64,000 nucleotides of DNA, from positions 1,544,487 through 1,608,486 of the forward strand of contig JAQFVV010006271.1 of assembly GCA_028023455.1 (NCBI GenBank). The letters are read 5' to 3'. The position numbers were made by a program, and so were the translations under genes. This DNA is from Epiperipatus broadwayi (lineage: Eukaryota; Onychophora; Udeonychophora; Euonychophora; Peripatidae). Below the pieces are notes generated by a model, which was given only the letters and a program-made list of their open reading frames with translations, made no database searches and had not been told where the DNA came from. Numbering within the stretch: the stretch's first letter is position 1; each line of letters starts with the position of its first letter. Positions 10,622 to 22,693 of this stretch are shown here, piece by piece.

Positions 10622-13557
10622 CTCTATAAAATGCGATGTATGAAGTTTGATATTAATTTAAAATTACTAATATATAGCTGTGTGGTCCAGAAAATTGATA
10701 GCATTCTATGAAGCTGATGAGAGAGGATTCCAAAGTGCATTGCTTGCTGTAGAATGTTGAATCGTTTTACATAGTATAGTAATCAAAGAATAAATATTCC
10801 AAGCAGTGTGATTGATGCATATATCTGTTCAAATTTGTTACATATGTGTATGTATATAATGATAAAAAATATTTTTTCACTTAAGGATAAATATTTTTTA
10901 TACTTTTCAAATCTTATTTGTAAAAAATTAGAAGTAGGTGAATGATTTTGAACAGAATCCTGATTGCCACTATGGTCTTGCATGGTACCCATGATTTCTA
11001 GCTGATATTTCCACAATATCATGTTCATTTTTTTAGAGCAGAAGTAGCTGATTTCCAAATAAAAACATATGTGTAAATATATGTAGCTTAAATAAATTTT
11101 ATTAATTTTTAAGATAAATGAAATAAGAGATTTATTTATTCTCTTCTATCAGTAATAATTTCATTAAATTATTTAGTCAAAAGGCAGTCCGAATGACAAT
11201 TTTATAATTTTTTAAAATCTATGATTGGTCAAAATTCTTTCAAAGAAAAATAATGAAGAATCTATAGAATGTGGATTTTTAGAATTAACTCATCAAAAGT
11301 CAGCTATCATTTTATGGAGACCTTTTTTTTTGCATTTTTGGATTAGTCTTTTTAAGACTTGCTGATATCCCGATCTGTTTTTTTTTAGTATAATATACTC
11401 ATAGAAATACGAATATATTGTTTCTACAGAGTAGTGAAGATAAGGATTTAGCATTGTGACTTAAAGGTGGAACTTTCTACACAATGGTCCTGTGATCTAA
11501 GTGACATTTGTATACACGACTAAGGAATTGATTCAGTCTTATTTTATAGATATTGTCTCCTTTCATCTTACGTTACAATTAATTATCGGGGTCCTTGTTG
11601 CAAGTATTGAATGCGTGTATATATATATGGTCTTAAAATAATAAATTAAATTCTGTATATAACTAAATAACAAAGCACCCAATTTAAAATATATATATCT
11701 GTGTATCTATTAATTAAAATCATTACTGCTTTCTTTATAATTTAAAAAAATAAAAATGAGAAAAAAGTACCAGCATTTATCAAGACTACACCATCTCATC
11801 TACTGGTCTATGTTTATAGCTTCTTTTTACTACTCTACATTTTAATGAAAATAAATTACTATTTATATAATATTTATACCGTAATTTAAAATTTTTTAAA
11901 TCACAATTATTCAATTGAAGCACTTGCAAACTCAAATGATTTTTGAAAACTCACTGATTATTAACTTGAATAGTTGCATGAATGAAATGTTTAATCTAGA
12001 GGCTGAACACCAGTAATTCAGAACATTTTGTCGATTGTAGTAATTTTCTGAATTAACAATTTTCTATGTTAACAGTACTCTATAATAATTTAACAAGTGT
12101 TTTCTATTTCTTTTATGATATACCACATTTAGACGTCTAATGTCACCATAGATTGGTAGAAATTTAATCAAATACTATATGTAAATATTACAAAACAGCA
12201 ATAATTTTGTTAATTAAAGGACTTTGTGATGCATTAGTAATGCATCTTTTTGACATGTCTGTTCTGGTTCAAAATTGAAATGAATAAACCTGAAATATTT
12301 TTTAACAGGGTTAATTTTTTTTGTTAATCAGTCTAAGCCAACTTAACTGATCTTTCAATATTTGTCACTGAATAAGTATTTAGCTATTTTTAGCTGGAGA
12401 CTAAACATGAAAGGAAAAATAATTAAATTCTATCTCCTGGTAACTGGTAAATATCCAGTTTTCTTTTATCATTCTTAAGAGTTTGATGGTAAACATTTTA
12501 TTCTTGAGTGAGCTATTTAATTAAAATTTGTTTTATATAACTTTATATATTAAAAGATTATTATATTGGTATAGTATTTTTATATCATAATAAAAAAAAC
12601 TAAAAATTTAGTAATTATTTTTTTTAACTTTAGTTTTGTCTAATATTCCTGCCATATTTTAAATAATATTTTGTAGTTAATATTTTTACTTTTTAAATGC
12701 TTTTTAATAATTATATAATCAACAAAAATATGTTTAAAATATTTAGGGATTAAATTCTGTTTCCATTTTTTTAAAAAATAAATAAATAAAAACAATGAAT
12801 TATTAGAACTAACTGATGGCAATTCATTTGTGAAGCTGAAATCAAAACTAAAAATGTTGCAGAAACACATTATTAAGGTCAATCAGGCAGTTTAATTTAT
12901 TTATTATGCTTTTTTTATTTATAAATGTGGATATAATATTTTTTAAAACTTAAATAATTGTTATGAGTAAATTTTATTTCATTCATTTGGAGAAATTTGA
13001 AATACACTCTCATAATTTTGTTTATTGGATATTTGGTATTCAACATGTACTATATAAAACTTTGCATGAATTCTAAAAAGTAAAATCAAGTAATTGATAT
13101 ATATATATAAAGGTAGATTTAAGAATGATATAATATATACACAGACTTGGAGTTTAATAAAAATGTTTAAAGACATATTTAAGCAATAAGAATGTTTAAA
13201 CTCATTTAATTTTTTTAAACCAGAATAGTTAAGAATATTTTATCTTTATTTTAGTTGTTTTTAAGATTACAAAACAATAATCTATCATGTTAACAACTTT
13301 TAGACGCTGATCAATTGTTTATTTATATAAAACAAACATTGTAAAAACTTGTGATTATTATGAGTTTTATATTGAATTTTATCAGTATTATTATTTGAAT
13401 TTTATATTAAAATATTTTATGAAAAAATGGCTTAGTTTCAATTTGTTTATATTATCATTACTGGTATATTTTTAAAAAAGAACCTTACTAAAAATGTATG
13501 TTCAATATAACAAACATTTTAAAACAATAAAATTTTAATTAAGCATGCTTATTTTAG
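10622..13557. other. Non-coding AT-rich stretch
   Basis: Only short low-complexity open frames occur on either strand, with A/T-dominated composition and no splice-bounded coding signal. No repeat family was recognised. Confidence 0.5.
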
Positions 13558-13795
13558 AAGATCTGATGATTTTTATACATTGGCACTCTACATTTTATTT
13601 ATCTGAGTGGATAGCATCTATTTTCCTTCTGTTAATTGGAAAACCTTTTTTTATGTGTATCTTTTTTTATATTTTAATTTTAGCATTATTCAGTAGAACA
13701 AGCATTAATCTGACAAAAAATACAGACATGTTCAGTTGGGCCGATTTTATTCAATTCTTGTATTATTTTTGTTGCTACAATTCTTATAAAAAAAA
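13558..13795 (+). CDS. Candidate internal exon, hydrophobic protein
   Basis: An open frame of about 80 residues lies between a plausible acceptor (CTTATTTTAG, ending at 13557) and a strong GTGAGT donor at 13796. The translation is hydrophobic, with two likely membrane segments (around EWIASIFLLLIGKP and FFMCIFFYILILALF), then a polar stretch with NLTKN and FSWADFIQFLYYF. The frame runs unbroken from acceptor to donor. AT-rich DNA yields hydrophobic frames by chance, so this is only a candidate. No family is recognised and no partner exon was found. It lies on the same strand as the exon at 75-269 and the FKRP-like gene. Confidence 0.3.
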
Positions 13796-16700
13796 GTGAG
13801 TATATATATTATTTTTATTATTGAGTATTTATTATTTATTCAGATGTTTTATTTAGAAATAAATAGAAACAATGTTTTCATTTATTTATATTGTGTGTAT
13901 ATATATTATAACTGGCTGCAATCTTACCATGGGTTGGTGTGAGCCATTACATGCCCATTTTCAAAACCGACTAAGTATAATTTATACAAAAAATATAATT
14001 TATAACTTAGGTTCGTCTCGTATCACTACCATATCATCATTTACAATAAGACAATTTATTCTTCTGAAATTATTTTATGTTTACTAGAGATAAATAATTC
14101 CAGTTGTAATTTCGTTATGAGACTTACATTTTTAAACACTTTTATTCAACCACATGTGACAACATCCATGATACATCTGCGATGCCATGAATAGAAAGGG
14201 AATTTTGTTCTTACTCATAAATCATTTTAAATATTTTTATAAATGAGACAAAAATAACATAATCCCAAATCTAAAATATTAATATAACTTTGACAATATA
14301 CTGCCTAAATATTTAAGTAAGTGCCTTTTATACTCCTATCATATAAATATTATAATATGTTAGTGAAATGGATTTTCTGATTATGCAGATGATGATAATG
14401 AAAACAAGGTCATAAATTAAGAATAAAATTAAGATTTTATTACTATTATAAAATATAACAAATATAAATGTTTGATTCCTTAATGTAATCATAATAAAAT
14501 AATTATTATATTTTAATAATTAATTTTAATCCAGAAAAAAATTGATCATCTATGACTAACTAAAGTTCTCCCTTGTTTTTCTAATTTTGCTATTTTTCTA
14601 AACAGGAACATTGGTATATATACATTTCATCAGTATGTTTCATAAACTATCTTTCCAACAAAGGAACAACATTAAATTGGGGAGGATATACAATTTTCTC
14701 TGCCTATGCAAAATAATTACTTAAATATAAACAAAGAATATTTTATCATAGTCTTTATATATCAAATATTCATGCTATGAATATCCACATCATTACCATG
14801 TCCAAAACTACTCTTATGAGATCAAGAGAAAATATAAATATATGTTACACTATACATGCCTTCACACATTTATTCCAAACACAAATGAATAAGATAGGAA
14901 AAAAATGGGATAATCCAAAAGTCCACATTTATCTATAAGTGCAATTATATGATTAGTACCATATCATTAATGTAAAAGACTCAACAAGAATAAATCATGA
15001 AACATTTTCCCAACTCAATATTTATGTCATCTATGATGTCTGATACTTGAAAAACACTGCTCAAAATAACATGAAAATAGTTTCAAACCCATTCCATTTA
15101 TCGTATACTAATAAAATATGGTATGAAAGTCTGATAAAAGACATTGAATGCATAATAAAACAATTAACCATAAGAATTATAAATTAAACATTTATAAAAA
15201 TAATACACCATCTTCCAGTGTAAATCCATGCATTCATACCATCCTTTAAACAAACACATACCTTATGCTCATATTACCTTTGTTAATACAATACAACTAA
15301 TATATTTTGTGAACTCAAATATTAAATGCATAAGAAAAACTTATAGATAAATTTATATCTAAAAGAAAAAGTTTATGTTTCTTTTACCACTTATAGACAG
15401 TTTCTGAATCCTGGAATCATTTATTTTAAATACATTTTATAAAGTTCTGGTTCAAATAATGATTTTATTATAATCAGACTATTTAAAATAACATTAATAT
15501 TTCAAGGTCACATATGAATAAATAATTATTCAATCTCAGAAGCAATAAATAGAACACTGATACAATTCCAGGCAATTCAAAGTTCATATTGCACATTATT
15601 TTTAATATCTGAGGCAAACAAAATTTAACATGGAATAGAACACATTTTGGCACATATAGCTGACTTTAAAATAAACATAGAATAAAGATTGAATATTTAA
15701 CATCCTGGAAAACAAAACAATTTATGCAGATATTTTCATTTTTCAAATTATAAAAGCATATTGTTGTTAAAATATTTTCTTCTAAAACAAGGCAAATATT
15801 ATCTTCTTTAAAATATTCTGGTCAGCATACAGTTCACATTTTTGTTATTTCAAAAATTTAGCATGGCAAAGAAAATATTACTCTTAATATCATAACAGCA
15901 GAGCATGATAAAATTTTTAGAATAAAGACTTAGTAAATTATTTATAACTTTAAGCATCATTTTATTTAAAATATTAGCACAATAAGTTTCATTAAAATTC
16001 AAATATTAGTACAAACAATAAATTGATAGTTAATAAAACTTTATAATAATGCAATTTTTGTTTACATATAGAAATTCTCTGGATGATAGTAAATCCATGT
16101 TACAGTTTTGATTTTTCTTCTTCTGATAAAGCAAGTTGTTAAAGTTTCCTATTGTGTATATTTTAATGGATATATAATAGTAAGATGAATGGCCAATTTG
16201 TAAGAGTCACAGAAGAATGTCTTCTAGCCATTCATTATTTTTTAAATACAATCAACTAAATACATTAATAAGTTCGTTAGTTTGCTAGTTAGACCACTAA
16301 TTAAATGTAAATTTAATTTATTATGTGTGGAAATCCAGACAGTTTTTTAAAAAATTATTAGAATATTTGCCTTGACTACTAATTAAAGGTCACATCAATT
16401 AATAACGTCCTAAATTTGTTGAAGTCACATGGTTTGTCATATAAAAATGGCTTACCACATCTTGATCACTTACTTACTTTACTTTCTTATTTTTTGCTTA
16501 AAATACAATTTATTATTTAACAATAATTAAAATATTACAGTAGTGATAACATAATTAAACACATTTTTATAAAAAAGTTCTTAAAATTTAAAATACAATA
16601 TTTTAGAGAATAATAAATTTTGAACAATAATATTGCAGTTTAGATAATATTAAATATTAACTTCTTTAAACAATGTACTTTAAGTGTAATTAATTCCTTT

Positions 16701-17075
16701 TAAACTTCCCTCTCAGACAAAATAACTATTATACATATGTAAACACTTGTAATATTTAAAATGTTAATTAGAAATGTTTAAACAAATTACTAATTATTTG
16801 TATTATAAAATATTATCAAATCATATAAAATGTTTATTTAAATATACTTACTTATTATATTTTTAACTAAATCTAATGTGTAATTGCATTTTAAACTGAG
16901 AGTAAATTATATATTAATAAGAACGTGAAATCCAGAGATTTAATATATATAAAGCTACAAAATAAACTTAATTAATATTTTTAAATTAATTTTCTTTTTA
17001 TTTAGAACTTATCTAAAAAAATAATTTATAACAATTTTATAACTAAATTTTAAAGTTTTAAACTATTCACCATGT
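13796..17075. other. Non-coding AT-rich stretch
   Basis: No coding region was supported. A moderately complex patch near 13.91-13.98 kb (around the codons for GWCEPLHAHFQNRL) is the only part with less biased composition, and it lacks family resemblance. The rest is low-complexity AT-rich DNA. Confidence 0.45.
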
Positions 17076-17113
17076 TTGACATATGAATTGATTTACTGGA
17101 AGAGAAATCATCA

Positions 17114-18667
17114 TCAACAACCATTATCAATCCACTGCAGGATGAAGGTCTCTCCAAGTTTAATCCATCTTCTCCGATCTTTAGCTTCTCTTTTCCATAT
17201 CACTTCTGCACACTGTCTTATTTCATCCATCCATCTCACATGTGGTCTCTTTCTGGGTCTTTTACAATCTCCTGGAGTCCAGTTTAAATTTCAATTGTCC
17301 ATCTATTATCATCTCTTTTAGCAATATGTCTAGCCCAACTCCACTTCAATCTTTTAATTTTTTCAATGAGGTCAGTAACACCTATTTGTTCTCTTACCTA
17401 TACATTGTGTTTTTGAGCTCTTCTTGTTGCTCCCAACATACATCTCTCCATACTTCTTTGAGTGGTCTGAAGTCTCTGTATTGATCTTCTACTAAATGTC
17501 CAAGTCTCAGATCCATAAGTAAGAACTGGTAAAACACATTTGTTAAAAACTTTCCTTTTCAACACATAGGCATATTTCCTTTTAGTATCAAGTTATTTCT
17601 ACCAAAAGCACTCCAACCAAGTGTAATTCTATGATTAATTTCTTCCATTATGGTTCCATCTGTATTAATAATCTGACCAAGGTATTTGTAACTATTAACT
17701 TCTTCTAATTCATCATAATCAATCTTTATTTTCATATTTTGAGCAAATCGATTAAACATTACTTTACTCTTTTTAACGTTTATCTTTAGTCCCTACTTTC
17801 ATCAGATAACTCCTGCAATATTTCCTGAAGCTCTGAAGCATTATTTGCAAAAACAACTACATCATCTGCGAAATCTAAATGACTTAAATAATCTCCATTT
17901 ACTTTCATTCCTTTAGTTTCCCATTTTAATCCACAAAATACTTCTTGCAGCACTGCTGTAAAAAGTTTTGAAGATATAGAGTCACCTTGTTTTACACCTT
18001 TCTCAATGTTGACTTTCCCAGTATCATTATGTAATCTAATTGTTGCTGTTGCATTTTTATAAATATTCTTTAAAATATGACAATATCCTGGATCTATACC
18101 TTAATGATCCAATGCTTTAATCACTGAAGAAATGTTTATAGAATCAAGTGCTTTTTCATAGTCTACAAATCCAAAACATAATGACAAGTCATACTCATTT
18201 GTCTTTCTATAACTTCTCTCAATACCTGGCTGGATATGATCTTCAATCCAGCTTGTTTTCTTGGTTGGTGGAAATCCAATGTTCTCTGTAGATGAGTTGT
18301 AATTATCTTGGTAAAAATTTTATATAAAACTGATAAAAGGCTGATAGGTCTGTAATGTCTAATATCTTCTTTATCACCTTTTTAAAATATTAATATTATT
18401 GCTGCATTCTTGCAATCATCCAGTACATCCTTATCATTTAAGACATTTGTTATATAACTTTGCTAAAATTTTATCTATTTCTTCACCTGCTTCTTTTAAT
18501 ATATCAATTATAATTCCATCATTACCTGGAGCCTTTCCTTTCTTCATACATTTAATAGCATGTCTCACTTCTTCATTTAAAATTCTGGGCAATTCGGAAG
18601 ATGTAATAGATATAGGAGGTACTTGTTCTTTATTACTATATAATTCTTGATAAAAATCTTCTACCAA
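17114..18667 (-). pseudogene. RTE LINE reverse transcriptase domain, broken
   Basis: The reverse transcriptase begins near 18667 (minus), with the MKKGKAPGNDGI motif (18434-18667) typical of RTE elements. The active-site FADDVV is legible at about 17.86 kb, and the YLGQIINTDG thumb-region motif at 17559-17759. Stops and frameshifts between these blocks put them in different frames. The C-terminal tail is intact to the stop at 17114-17116. Confidence 0.85.
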
Positions 18668-18690
18668 ATTTCATGATGTCATCTCACTTT

Positions 18691-19038
18691 TTAGTAATAA
18701 TTCCATCTTTTCTTCTTATTGCAGATATGTTTCCTGCCAATACCAAAATGTTGTTGTACATTCTTGAGACTTTTATTTTCTTCTACAGCTTTCCTTGCTA
18801 GTTCACAGTTATACTTTCTTATATCATTTTCAATTCTTTTCCACACCATTTTACAAAATTCGAGATATTCAATTCTTTTTAATGCATCATTTTTGTATAT
18901 CTTCATATTCCTTCTTTTCTTCATAAATTCTCTAGTCTCAGTAAAAATTTTATTGGTCAATTGCTGGTTTTTTCTACGAGCTATCTTTATTGCAGTTTTT
19001 AAAAGTGTATCAGTTATTTTCATATTAATTTCATTCAA
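18691..19038 (-). pseudogene. RTE LINE linker between endonuclease and RT
   Basis: This is an open segment of 115 residues, rich in Lys, Arg and Glu, between the endonuclease and reverse transcriptase blocks of the same LINE. It corresponds to the poorly conserved linker of RTE proteins. It is out of frame with at least one flanking block. Confidence 0.7.
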
Positions 19039-19199
19039 ATCTGAATCATGTTCAAAATCTACTAATACTTGAAACTGATTTGTAAATTCTAATTTAAATT
19101 CATTAGAATGCTTCTGAAGATTAGGAATACCAACTATAAATATTGTTTTTCTTAATAATTTTTGTCTTTATAGTTTTACATTAACATGTATCTTACACC

Positions 19200-19957
19200 T
19201 TACTAATTGATGATCACTTCCTGTGTTAAATTTATTAAGAACATTATAATCTTGCAATATGTATTTCATATTAGTCAAAATATAATCCAATTCTGCTGCA
19301 CCTTCATTTGGATGCTTCCATGTCCATTTCCTTTTAACATTTTTTTCAAAAAAAATAATTCATAATATAAAGTTTTTCTTTTTCTGCAAACTCCACAAGT
19401 CTATGACCTCACTCATTTCTATTACCATAACCAAAATTACCTACAACACTTTCATCTTTCATTTGTTTACCAATTCTAGCATTAAAATCTCCCATAACAA
19501 TTTTAAAATGTTGTTTACTATGATCAAAAGCCTTTTGTACATCCATATAAAAATCTTCTACTACTTCGTCACTATGAGAACTTGTTGGGGCATAAACCTG
19601 AATTATCTGCATTTGGTATCTGCTATTAAGTTGTAAAACTAATCTTGCCACTCTGTCCGATACACCATCAATCTCCACAATATTGTTCTTCCACTTTTTA
19701 TTTATAATGAATCCTACTCCACTTGTATTTCCAATATTTGTGCCTTTATAATAGAGTATATGTCCACTTCTTAAATCAATTGTATCTTCACCTTTTCTTC
19801 TAACTTCACAAAGTACAATAATGTCCCATTTAATATAAGACAGTTCTTCTAATTCTTGCAATATTCCTTCACTTGGAAGTGATCTGCAGTTGTAAGTACC
19901 TAAATAAAAAGTCATCATCAAATGGCAGCCTGGGTCTGCAATCGGGATTCTTAGCAC
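19200..19957 (-). pseudogene. RTE LINE endonuclease domain, broken
   Basis: This is the apurinic-type endonuclease of the LINE, which nicks target DNA to prime reverse transcription. In the open part (19409-19957, minus) the catalytic landmarks are visible in order: YNCRS near the start, the acidic residue in LCEVRRKG, QVYAPT and MGDFNARIG. The last motif, GSDHQLV, lies in a different frame near 19.22 kb, so a frameshift or stop separates it. The domain is inactive as it stands. Confidence 0.85.
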
Positions 19958-20115
19958 CCTCTGCCTTCGACCACCAACCGTTGCCTTGGTTGGTGACTTT
20001 ACAGCCTCCTGGGAATAAGGGCCATGCTTTACTTTTGTCTGTCATAATTGTATATATGTATTGGAAAAATATTTATCATTTACACAAACCTTCATTCTGC
20101 CTTATCAGGCACTGA

Positions 20116-21274
20116 TTAGAAAGACCATGGTGTTTCTTGATCTTAAATTCAGAGGTAAAAAGCCAATAAACTCACCATGCTGGCTAATGCATGTTAGTGA
20201 GCAACCCATCCATGTTCATATACTATATGAATAAACACAATAATAACAGCTGCAACAACAAGAACGTATTAAGTGGACATTAGGAATTTGCCTGCTCAGT
20301 TCTTTAAGGCCTCCAAGAGGAATCAAAGGGTCTCCTTTCAGTTAATAGCAAACTCCTTTCTGCAGCCTGGAAGAAAAATAAGGTATAATAAATCTTTGTA
20401 TTTTTTTTATATATATTCACGTTATGTTCATATATAGTCCTCCAAGCAAACTTTAAGGTTACAATATACATACATTACCCCTTAGGAAAATGAGTAGTTA
20501 AAATTTTAATACTTTTTTCTTATTTTGTTTTTAATGGATTATTAAGGAATTAACGTTTTATTCAATCATTAAAGATTAATAAAAGTTTAGAACTAAGAAT
20601 AAATTAAACCAAAACTAAAAATAAATTTAACTAAATCTGATCTTTGGGAAAGCAGAAAAAAAAAGGATTTAAAGGATGAAAAGTAGTTTTGCAAAAGATG
20701 GACTTAGATGAGCTTGATGGGAAAAAACTTAATATTTAGATATTAAGAATAAATAACATAAAAAAAAAACTAATTAATAAATAACAATCCTGTGAAACAT
20801 TTTGAGACAAGCCAAAGACAAATTTTAAAAAAATGGGATGCAGCTTGTACATAAGTATGGAAAGAATAGCTGAAGACTGAATGATATAGATGCAGGAATA
20901 AGATATTGTCTATGAAAATACTTTTAACAAGACATCTGCTAATTTACTGATTATTTTGAATTCATGATGAGAACTGATCACAAGTACATATTAAAGGGAA
21001 TTTCCAATCCTTGCTTTGATTGTCATAGAAATTAGAAAAAAATAACACACATACACACCAAATAACATTAAAAAATTGTTAGAAAAATGCAATTATTGAT
21101 TATATTTTTATTAAAATGATATATATGTATACACACATATATATATATTTGTAAATAGCAATTATTTCTGAAGTGGAATTATAGTATCAGCATGATTATA
21201 TATACATTTAAACTTTAAATTAAACATAGCTATATGTATATGTAAACAAAAGAAGTAAATTACCTCCGCCAGGC
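20116..21274. other. Possible LINE 5' flank, then non-coding DNA
   Basis: The first 130 bases or so have a less AT-biased composition continuous with the LINE and may be its 5' untranslated region. The remainder is AT-rich, with a (CA/TA) tract near 21.12-21.15 kb. No gene was seen. Confidence 0.45.
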
Positions 21275-21736
21275 TATGACTTAAAAGTACTCTAAATGTT
21301 GAAGAAAGAATCAAGAAGAGAATGAATCCACTTATTTTTAGTACTGATGTTTATAAGCGTACCTTTGTCAACATTCTTGATAATTAAGAGTGAAATTAAT
21401 TTATCAACCAGTTGAAATATGACACTTAGTAGTTTTTAAACTTATAATTAATTATACAAGGCTAGATATAGCATATCGTCTTTAACACCTTGATTGTAAT
21501 AATTAATTTACATACAATCAAGGTGTTAAAGGTAGGATGGTGTCTCCAGTCCTGTATATTTATTTATGAGTTTAATAATTTAAATGCCATATTCCATCCA
21601 GTTGATAAATTAATTTCACTCTGAATTACGTACAAGTTGACAAAGGTATGCTTATAAACATCAGAGCTACAAAGAATTGGTGTATTCATTCTATTCTTAA
21701 TCCTTTCCTCAATATTTAGAGTGCATTTAAGTCATA
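21275..21736. repeat. 460-bp palindrome with exact 18-bp core arms
   Basis: The left half (from TATGACTTAA) and right half (to TTAAGTCATA) are imperfect reverse complements along almost their whole length. For example, GATGTTTATAAGC near 21.35 kb matches GCTTATAAACATC near 21.65 kb. At the centre, TTTAACACCTTGATTGTA (21481-21498) is matched exactly at 21513-21530 around a 14-base spacer. It looks like a foldback or MITE-type insertion. No protein and no clear target-site duplication were seen. Confidence 0.8.
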
Positions 21737-22680
21737 TCACTTTTGTTTCATATTTATAAAAAAATAAATATTTCTAAAGTAGAATTTAAATAAAAATATC
21801 GCAAATAACTTGGTAAACCATCATCTAATCAATGAATTTATCTTGTTAAATGAAACTATGAAGTTAAGAATATAATGTAAAAATTCTTTACCCTCCTCTT
21901 ACTCTCCCAAGCTTATATTTTGCTGGCTATAATCTAATTGCAAAACTCCCACACTTTAACAGTATTGTCAATTTTATAAAACCAAATATTAATTACATTT
22001 TAAAGCATAATTTAATCATCATGCAGTCATTAAATATTAAATGTTATTTATTATAGCAAATACATTAGAGGTCAAATTGAAACAGCCTTAAATAATTAAC
22101 ACTTTATAAATAAATTAATTGAAAATTATTATCCCATTTTAAATTAAATAAAAAACGGGTTCATATTATTAAACAAATTTAAGTACTTCTCTCTTAAGGC
22201 GCTTATAATATTGAGTTAATATTTAAAGACTGTTTCATGACTTATTCACATTTTAATGTCTAATCAGTTTTTGCTTTGCTATTAATAAGCTTCACAAGTT
22301 ACTGTTACCACGTGGGAGTTAAATTATTTATATCTAGCCGAGTAAGAGTGTTATAGACTCAAAATCAATCAACATGAAAAGGAAGGTTATTGGCTAAATT
22401 TTTGTTAAAAAGCAATTTACAAATTTAACAGATAATATTATTGGCTGACTTGTTCAATTATTTGGAATAGTTTTTATGTACATACAATGGACCTGCACAT
22501 TTATGGTAACAACATCCATTGGTTTACTTAACCAACATTGAAAAAGTATATAATAAAAAATGAAAAGAAATAGAAATTAGTGGAAAAAAATTATATTTTC
22601 CCTGATTTGTTTTTAGTATTTTATTATCATCAATTTTCAATAACATTGTACAATATTTTTCTGTTGAAAAAAAGATCTAA
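21737..22680. other. Non-coding AT-rich stretch
   Basis: No coding frame, RNA gene or repeat was recognised between the palindrome and the LINE insertion. Confidence 0.5.
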
Positions 22681-22693
22681 AAAAGTCATTTAC
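22681..22693 (+). repeat. Target-site duplication, left copy
   Basis: AAAAGTCATTTAC (preceded by two more A) is repeated after the LINE at 25488-25500. The pair brackets the LINE at 22694-25487 and marks it as an insertion by target-primed reverse transcription. Confidence 0.8.

Larger units (their letters stand above)
17076..20115 (-). mobile_element. RTE-type LINE, decayed, minus strand
   Basis: On the minus strand the order is endonuclease, linker, reverse transcriptase and C-terminal tail, as in RTE-clade non-LTR retrotransposons (the endonuclease-reverse transcriptase proteins often annotated as craniofacial development protein 2-like). The span of about 3 kb is close to full length. 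The coding sequence is broken by several frameshifts and stops. The 3' end of the reading frame has the typical tail (RRWIKLGE then a QWID-type ending, stop at 17114-17116). The 5' limit is uncertain and may extend toward 20.24 kb. No clear target-site duplication was found. Confidence 0.85.

Noticed and set aside
10783-13176. Several minus-strand open frames of 65-91 residues
   Set aside because: They are hydrophobic or Lys/Asn-rich products of AT-rich DNA without splice, start or family support.
19873-20115. Plus-strand open frame over the RTE LINE 5' end
   Set aside because: It lies antisense to the endonuclease region of the LINE and has no family resemblance; it is a shadow frame.
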